Shown piece after piece: positions 5,074-8,799 of a DNA stretch of 8,799 nt. The stretch is from an uncultured Eubacteriales bacterium (GTDB lineage Bacteria; Bacillota; Clostridia; Oscillospirales; CAG-272). Every line of letters begins with the position of its first letter. Within the stretch, counting starts at the first letter, position 1. The notes under the pieces are model-generated. The model ran no database searches, was not told where the DNA came from, and saw nothing but the letters and a program-made list of their open reading frames with translations. The stretch covers positions 1 through 8,799 of the forward strand of contig URZF01000048.1 in NCBI GenBank assembly GCA_900552255.1, written 5' to 3'. Position numbers and translations under genes: made by a program.

Positions 5074-6699
5074 TTGAAAACGGTGCTTTTTGCGTTGAAC
5101 AGCTCCTATTCGCATACGAATCTTGCGGTGCGCGCCATCGGCGCCGCTCTTGCCGACGCCGGCTTTGAGACCGTCGTTTTGGAGAAGAATCTGAAAGATC
5201 CGCGCCTCGGCGTTCTGTATGCGCTGTATGCGGAAAGGGCGGGGGTGTATGGATTTTCCGTGTATATATGGAATGTGCGGGAGATGCTGCGCATCGCGTC
5301 GGAGCTGAAATCGCTTTTGCCGGAGGCGGCGATCGTTTTCGGAGGGCCGGAGGTTTCGTTCTCCGACGACGGCTTTTTTGCGGAGCATCCGTTTGTGGAC
5401 TTCATCATCGCCGGCGAGGGCGAGGAGGCGTTCCCCGCGCTCTGCCGTGCGCTGGAGCGCGGCGAATCCGTGCCGCGCCTGTATCGTGCCGCTCCGTTTG
5501 CGGCGTTTGCTTCGAGCGGGATCTATTACGACAGGATCGGAGACGCGCCGCATGGGCTTGTCTATTACGAATCCGTGCGGGGCTGTCCGTTTTCCTGTTC
5601 GTACTGTCTGTCCTCGATCGAAGAGGGCATCCGTGCGAAAAGCGCGGAAAAGGCGCTGCGTGATCTTTTGGCGTTTGAAGTGTTTGACGGAATCCGCACG
5701 GTCAAGCTTGTCGACCGCACGTTCAATTTCGACCGTGAGCGCGCGAAGATGATATGGCGCGGCCTTGCGGACGAGCGTTATACGAAGGAGTATCACTTCG
5801 AGGTGTCGGCGGCGCTGCTCGACGAGGAATCCTTTGCGTTGCTTGCCCGTGTGCCGAAAGGGAAGTTTCGGCTCGAGATCGGCGTGCAGAGCACGAATCC
5901 CGATACCATCCGGGCGGTTTCCCGCGCATTGGATACGGAAAAGACGCTTGCCGCCCTGAAAAGACTGCACGCCGCGGGGAACCTGCACATTCACGCCGAT
6001 CTCATCGCGGGACTGCCGTATGAGGCTTTTGCGTCGTTCGGGCGTTCCTTCGATGCGGTTTACGGGCATGCGGACGTGTTGCAGCTCGGGTTTTTAAAGC
6101 TGCTCCGCGGTTCGCATCTGCGGGAGAGCGCCGCGGACTATGGGATCCGCTATTCGCCGGAGCCGCCGTATCAGGTTTTGAAAACCGCGGCGCTTTCCTT
6201 TGACGACATCATGCGCCTTGAGGGAATCGAAAGTCTTGTGGAGCGGTTTTCAAACAGCGGGAGGTTTTCCTATACGTTTCCGTATCTGCCGCTGGCGTTT
6301 GGTTCGGCGTTCGGCTTCTTCGACCGTCTTTGCCGGTTTATGGAGGAAGCGTTTGGGCAAGAAGAGATCTCACGCCTCTCTCAGACGGAGGCCTTCCGGC
6401 TTGTCATGACGTTTGCAGAAGAGGCTTCGCAGAACGGGATATCGCTTGATGTAAGGCAGATAAAAGAGCGGCTGGCGCTCGATTTCCTGCTTGGCGAGAG
6501 CCGCAGGCTGCCGCCGTTTCTGTCGGAGGTGTTGGCGGCGGCAGAGGAAAAGGCGCGTTGTCTTTCGGGAATACCGGCCTATCAGCGCGCTTCTTCTGAG
6601 GTCGTGAAGCTGACATTTCTTACCGACACGCCTGTGGTCGTGAACCGGGCGGAGCACAGGGTGATAGGCTGGGATGTGGCCGGAGATGCTTCCGTTTGA
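5074..6699 (+). CDS. B12-binding-domain radical SAM protein, DUF4080-type
   Basis: This 541-residue protein has an N-terminal Rossmann-like cobalamin-binding domain (about 1-135: 'VLFALNSSYSHTNLA', 'GFSVYIWNV', 'IVFGGPEVSF', 'FIIAGEGEEAFPAL'). The radical SAM core starts at 'YYESVRGCPFSCSYC', where Cys171, Cys175 and Cys178 form the CxxxCxxC motif for the 4Fe-4S cluster that binds S-adenosylmethionine. Later core motifs are 'VKLVDRTFNF', 'FRLEIGVQSTNPDTIRAVSR' and 'HADLIAGLPYE'. The C-terminal 180 or so residues resemble the DUF4080 extension found on this COG1032 branch. The classic DxHxxG base-off cobalamin motif is not seen, which is common in this group. The reaction is unknown; methylation or rearrangement chemistry is possible by family analogy only. 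The frame is open upstream of 5074, but that part is the shadow of the acidic tail and hairpins. Expression probably depends on readthrough from upstream or an unseen promoter. Confidence 0.88.
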   Translation: MKTVLFALNSSYSHTNLAVRAIGAALADAGFETVVLEKNLKDPRLGVLYALYAERAGVYGFSVYIWNVREMLRIASELKSLLPEAAIVFGGPEVSFSDDGFFAEHPFVDFIIAGEGEEAFPALCRALERGESVPRLYRAAPFAAFASSGIYYDRIGDAPHGLVYYESVRGCPFSCSYCLSSIEEGIRAKSAEKALRDLLAFEVFDGIRTVKLVDRTFNFDRERAKMIWRGLADERYTKEYHFEVSAALLDEESFALLARVPKGKFRLEIGVQSTNPDTIRAVSRALDTEKTLAALKRLHAAGNLHIHADLIAGLPYEAFASFGRSFDAVYGHADVLQLGFLKLLRGSHLRESAADYGIRYSPEPPYQVLKTAALSFDDIMRLEGIESLVERFSNSGRFSYTFPYLPLAFGSAFGFFDRLCRFMEEAFGQEEISRLSQTEAFRLVMTFAEEASQNGISLDVRQIKERLALDFLLGESRRLPPFLSEVLAAAEEKARCLSGIPAYQRASSEVVKLTFLTDTPVVVNRAEHRVIGWDVAGDASV

Positions 6700-6730
6700 G
6701 CAAGCATGGCGGACGGCATGAGAAGATATG

Positions 6731-6785
6731 GCCGATGCAGATATCCGCCGCTTTTGTGAGCCACGGGCGGGCGATTCGGCTTTTT
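6731..6785 (+). terminator. Possible imperfect terminator after the radical SAM gene
   Basis: GCCGA (6731-6735) can pair with TCGGC (6776-6780), and inside it CCGCC (6745-6749) can pair with GGCGG (6766-6770). The structure is followed directly by TTTTT at 6781-6785. The T run and the position 31 nt after the stop are right for a terminator, but the stem is broken by large internal loops. This is a weak call. Confidence 0.28.
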
Positions 6786-6864
6786 GAACGAGAATATGCG
6801 GCGGGCACCGTGTTTTGAAATACTGCATTACCGTGATGGAAAACAGACGGGATAGCGGGAGAAA

Positions 6865-6870
6865 AGAGGA
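6865..6870 (+). promoter_or_regulatory. Ribosome binding site of rqcH
   Basis: AGAGGA lies 6 nt upstream of ATG 6877. The rest of the 177-bp gap (6700-6876) shows no convincing -35/-10 pair: the TTGAAC at 6784 and TTGAAA at 6814 lack matching -10 boxes. rqcH may therefore be transcribed with the radical SAM gene or from a weak unseen promoter. Confidence 0.6.
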
Positions 6871-6876
6871 AATTTT

Positions 6877-8661
6877 ATGGCTTATGACGCGGGGATGGCA
6901 AAAGCAGTCTGCCACGAGCTTTCGCAGACGGCGGTGGGAGCAAAAATAGAAAAGATTTATCAGCCGTCGGACGACGAGATTATTTTGCTGTGCCGCCGGC
7001 ACGGAGAAAGCCGCCGGCTGCTCCTTTCCGCATCGCCGTCCGGCGCGCGCGTCTGCACGACGGCGCTTACAAAGGAAAATCCCAAGGCGCCGCCGATGTT
7101 CTGCATGCAGCTGAGAAAACATCTGACGGGCGCCGTGATCGCCGGCGTTTCCACGCTCGGCTTTGAACGGGTGATCGAGCTCTCTTTCGACGCCTTTGAC
7201 GAGATGGGCTTCCCCTGTCGGAAGCATATCGAGGCGGAGATCATGGGCAAATACAGCAATCTTGTCCTGACGGAGGAAAAAGAGTCGTCGCGCAGGGTGC
7301 TGGGCGCTTTGAAAAGCGTCGATTTCACGACGAGCTCAAAACGTCAGGTGCTGCCTGGAATGACGTATGAGCTGCCGCCGAAGCAGGATAAATCCGATCC
7401 TCTGACGGCGACGGAGGAGCATTTTCGGGCGGCTTTTTCCGCCTATCCGAAGGAACGAACTGCCGAAAAGTTTATTCTTGACACGTATCAGGGGCTTTCG
7501 CCGCTTGCGGCAAGAGAGGTCGCTTTCCGTGCGGGATCTCTCGGAACGACGCTTGCGGAGTTTTCCGACGCGGGGGCGCTGTGGCGTTCGCTTTCCGCGT
7601 TCCGTTCTCATATTTTGTCGTGTGAATTTACGCCGGTCATGCTGTCCCGCGCGGTCGGAACGGGCACCGAACCGTTTGAATACTGCTTTTTTGACGCTAT
7701 GCAGTATGGAAATGCGGCAGTGAAAACCGTTTTTCCGGATTTTTCCTCGCTTCTTGACGCCTTTTACGGCGCGAGGGAGGGGATCGCCGCCATGAAATCG
7801 CGCAGCCGCGACATCGAAGCCGTCGTCACGGCCGCTCGTCATAAGCTGGAAAAAAAGCTCCCGCAGCTGGAGGCGGAGCTCGCGGAGTGTGCGGAAATGG
7901 GAAAATACAAGCTGTGGGGGGATCTTATCACGGCATCCATGTATATGCTGGACAAGAAAGCGGCGTTCTGCGAGGTGACAAACTATTACAGCGAGTCGCT
8001 GGAAACGGTGAAAATCCCGCTGGATACCAAGCTCACGCCCGCCAAGAATGCTGCGAAATATTATAAAAAGTATACGAAGCTGAAAACCGCGCAAAGGATT
8101 TTGACGGAACAGATCGAGAAAGCGAGAGGCGAGCTTTTTTATCTCGCGTCGGTGGAGGAGGCGGCGTCCCGCGCGGAGAACGAGAATGACCTTGCGGGAA
8201 TCCGTCGGGAGCTTGCGCTTTCCGGATATGTGAGAGGAAATGCGCAGACGGCAAAGCCGCCGCAAAAGGAGACAGCGCTACCGTTTCGCTGCCGGACGAC
8301 GGGCGGGAGGACGTTGTATGTCGGACGCAACAACATGCAGAACGATTATGTCACGACGAAGCTTTCCAAAAAATCCGATTGGTGGTTTCATGTGAAGGGG
8401 GGGCACGGTTCTCATGTGGTGATGCTCTGCGAGCCGGAGGAAGACCCATCGGCAGAGGATTTCACCGAGGCCGCAGCCGCTGCCGCATATTATTCGGAAA
8501 TGCGGGGCGGGGAAAAGATCGCGGTGGATTATACTCAAATCAAAAACGTAAAGAAGCCGTCCGGCGCTGTGCCGGGCAAAGTCGTCTATTATACCAATTA
8601 TACCGCATATGTCGATCCGAAAAAGCCTATGGCTGCCGATGATCCGTCAAAAAAGGCATGA
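6877..8661 (+). CDS. rqcH: NFACT-family ribosome quality-control factor RqcH (formerly FbpA-like fibronectin-binding protein)
   Basis: RqcH binds obstructed 50S subunits carrying peptidyl-tRNA and recruits tRNA-Ala to add C-terminal alanine tails that mark the nascent chain for degradation. It is the bacterial counterpart of Rqc2/NEMF. This 594-residue protein has the family layout: NFACT-N (about 1-180: 'MAYDAGMAKAV', 'GAKIEKIYQPSDDEIIL', 'NPKAPPMFCMQLRKHL', 'AEIMGKYSNLVL'), a helix-hairpin-helix region near 196-225, a long coiled coil (about 300-450), and NFACT-R (about 465-585: 'YVGRNNMQNDYVTTKLSKKSDWWFHVKG', 'GSHVV', 'VDYTQIKNVKKPSGAVPGKV'). Length is slightly above the usual 550-590. The Asp-Arg pair needed for alanine tailing in B. 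subtilis (D97/R98) is Glu97-Arg98 here ('LGFERVIEL'), and the usual Pro before GSHV is His. ATG 6877 is the natural start. No terminator follows; a new promoter begins 30 nt downstream of the stop. Confidence 0.94.
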   Translation: MAYDAGMAKAVCHELSQTAVGAKIEKIYQPSDDEIILLCRRHGESRRLLLSASPSGARVCTTALTKENPKAPPMFCMQLRKHLTGAVIAGVSTLGFERVIELSFDAFDEMGFPCRKHIEAEIMGKYSNLVLTEEKESSRRVLGALKSVDFTTSSKRQVLPGMTYELPPKQDKSDPLTATEEHFRAAFSAYPKERTAEKFILDTYQGLSPLAAREVAFRAGSLGTTLAEFSDAGALWRSLSAFRSHILSCEFTPVMLSRAVGTGTEPFEYCFFDAMQYGNAAVKTVFPDFSSLLDAFYGAREGIAAMKSRSRDIEAVVTAARHKLEKKLPQLEAELAECAEMGKYKLWGDLITASMYMLDKKAAFCEVTNYYSESLETVKIPLDTKLTPAKNAAKYYKKYTKLKTAQRILTEQIEKARGELFYLASVEEAASRAENENDLAGIRRELALSGYVRGNAQTAKPPQKETALPFRCRTTGGRTLYVGRNNMQNDYVTTKLSKKSDWWFHVKGGHGSHVVMLCEPEEDPSAEDFTEAAAAAAYYSEMRGGEKIAVDYTQIKNVKKPSGAVPGKVVYYTNYTAYVDPKKPMAADDPSKKA

Positions 8662-8671
8662 AAAAAGGCAA

Positions 8672-8764
8672 AAACAGCAAGGCGGGGCGATTGACAAAGG
8701 GAAAAGAAGTATGATATAATGAGAAACAGCAAGGAATTGCTTTCGGCAATTCGGGGCGTTTGAC
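8672..8764 (+). repeat. 24-nt direct repeat whose second copy is split by a 17-nt hairpin
   Basis: Copy 1 is AAACAGCAAGG (8672-8682) followed by CGGGGCG, A and TTGAC (8683-8695). Copy 2 is AAACAGCAAGG (8724-8734), then a 17-nt palindromic insert AATTGC-TTTCG-GCAATT (8735-8751), then CGGGGCG, T and TTGAC (8752-8764). Apart from the insert only one of 24 positions differs. The TTGAC of copy 1 is part of the -35 box; the promoter -10 and start site lie between the copies, so copy 2 is transcribed and copy 1 is not. Confidence 0.75.
8691..8720 (+). promoter_or_regulatory. Perfect-consensus sigma-A promoter at the right edge
   Basis: TTGACA at 8691-8696 and TATAAT at 8715-8720 both match consensus at all six positions, with an 18-nt spacer. 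The transcript should start near 8727. Such a full-consensus promoter suggests an abundant RNA or a highly expressed gene just beyond the window. It begins 30 nt after the rqcH stop. Confidence 0.88.
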
Positions 8765-8799
8765 GCGCACGATAAGTGCGCGGGAAACGCCCCCTCACG
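8727..8799 (+). ncRNA. Start of an unidentified structured RNA or structured 5' leader (cut by window edge)
   Basis: From the predicted start near 8727 the RNA would fold into two abutting hairpins. Hairpin 1 is GAATTGC (8734-8740) with GCAATTC (8746-8752) around TTTCG. Hairpin 2 has an outer 9-bp stem, GGGGCGTTT (8753-8761) with AAACGCCCC (8785-8793), a GA/GG internal loop, and an inner 7-bp stem, CGCGCAC (8764-8770) with GTGCGCG (8776-8782), capped by GATAA. Every pair listed is Watson-Crick. There is no start codon with an SD and no T tract after hairpin 2, so it is not a simple terminator. I could not match it to tmRNA, RNase P, SRP RNA, 6S RNA or a common riboswitch by eye. It may be a small RNA or the leader of the next gene. 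Confidence 0.5.

Noticed and set aside
4813..6069. Minus-strand open frame (418 codons) opposite the tail and radical SAM gene
   Set aside because: Arg/His/Pro-rich composition typical of an antisense shadow; the plus strand encodes CxxxCxxC and the other radical SAM motifs.
6700..6876. Small peptide from ATG 6706 (17 codons) in the gap before rqcH
   Set aside because: No SD, no recognisable sequence, and it overlaps a possible terminator structure.
7336..8265. Minus-strand open frame (309 codons) opposite rqcH
   Set aside because: Arg-rich antisense shadow of a clear NFACT-family gene.
8753..8793. Reading the final long hairpin as the rqcH terminator
   Set aside because: It lies downstream of a full-consensus promoter, has an internal loop and is followed by CCTCACG rather than a T run, so a structured leader or small RNA fits better.

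Overview
The window looks like a housekeeping and accessory stretch of a Bacillota chromosome, most likely class Clostridia. The evidence is strong GGAGG-type ribosome binding sites, sigma-A-type promoters in AT-rich intergenic DNA, moderately GC-rich coding sequence, TTG/GTG starts, and protein families typical of that class (NYN-domain protein, YfhO-type membrane protein, cobalamin-binding radical SAM protein with a DUF4080-like C-terminus, RqcH/NFACT). Finer placement, for example Oscillospiraceae-like, is inference only. I see no mobile element, CRISPR array, tRNA or rRNA.

Layout. An AT-rich leader with a plausible promoter (127-155) precedes an NYN-domain nuclease-like protein (184-954, +). 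A perfect 15-bp hairpin (1010-1043) separates it from a convergent small unrecognised protein (1082-1405, -). A 360-bp divergent intergenic region (1406-1765) carries a good promoter in each direction; the rightward one has an operator-like inverted repeat between its -35 and -10. It drives a large YfhO-family membrane protein (1766-4834, +). The C-terminus of that protein appears frame-shifted at a (GC)4 tract; the displaced acidic tail stays open in the next frame to 4991. Two GC-rich hairpins follow, one terminator-like and one next to the Shine-Dalgarno. Then comes a B12-binding radical SAM protein starting at TTG (5074-6699, +). After a 177-bp gap comes the NFACT protein RqcH (6877-8661, +), the ribosome quality-control factor that adds alanine tails to stalled nascent chains. 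The window ends with a perfect-consensus sigma-A promoter (8691-8720) and the start of a highly structured transcript cut by the window edge.

The genes do not form an obvious single pathway. The YfhO protein probably acts in envelope glycosylation, the radical SAM protein in an unknown cobalamin-dependent reaction, the NYN protein possibly in RNA cleavage, and RqcH in translation rescue. The most unusual signals are: the structured transcript at the right edge, built on a 24-nt repeat whose second copy is split by a 17-nt hairpin; the YfhO tail frameshift; a Glu in place of Asp in the RqcH 'DR' motif; and a possible SD-masking alternative hairpin before the radical SAM gene.
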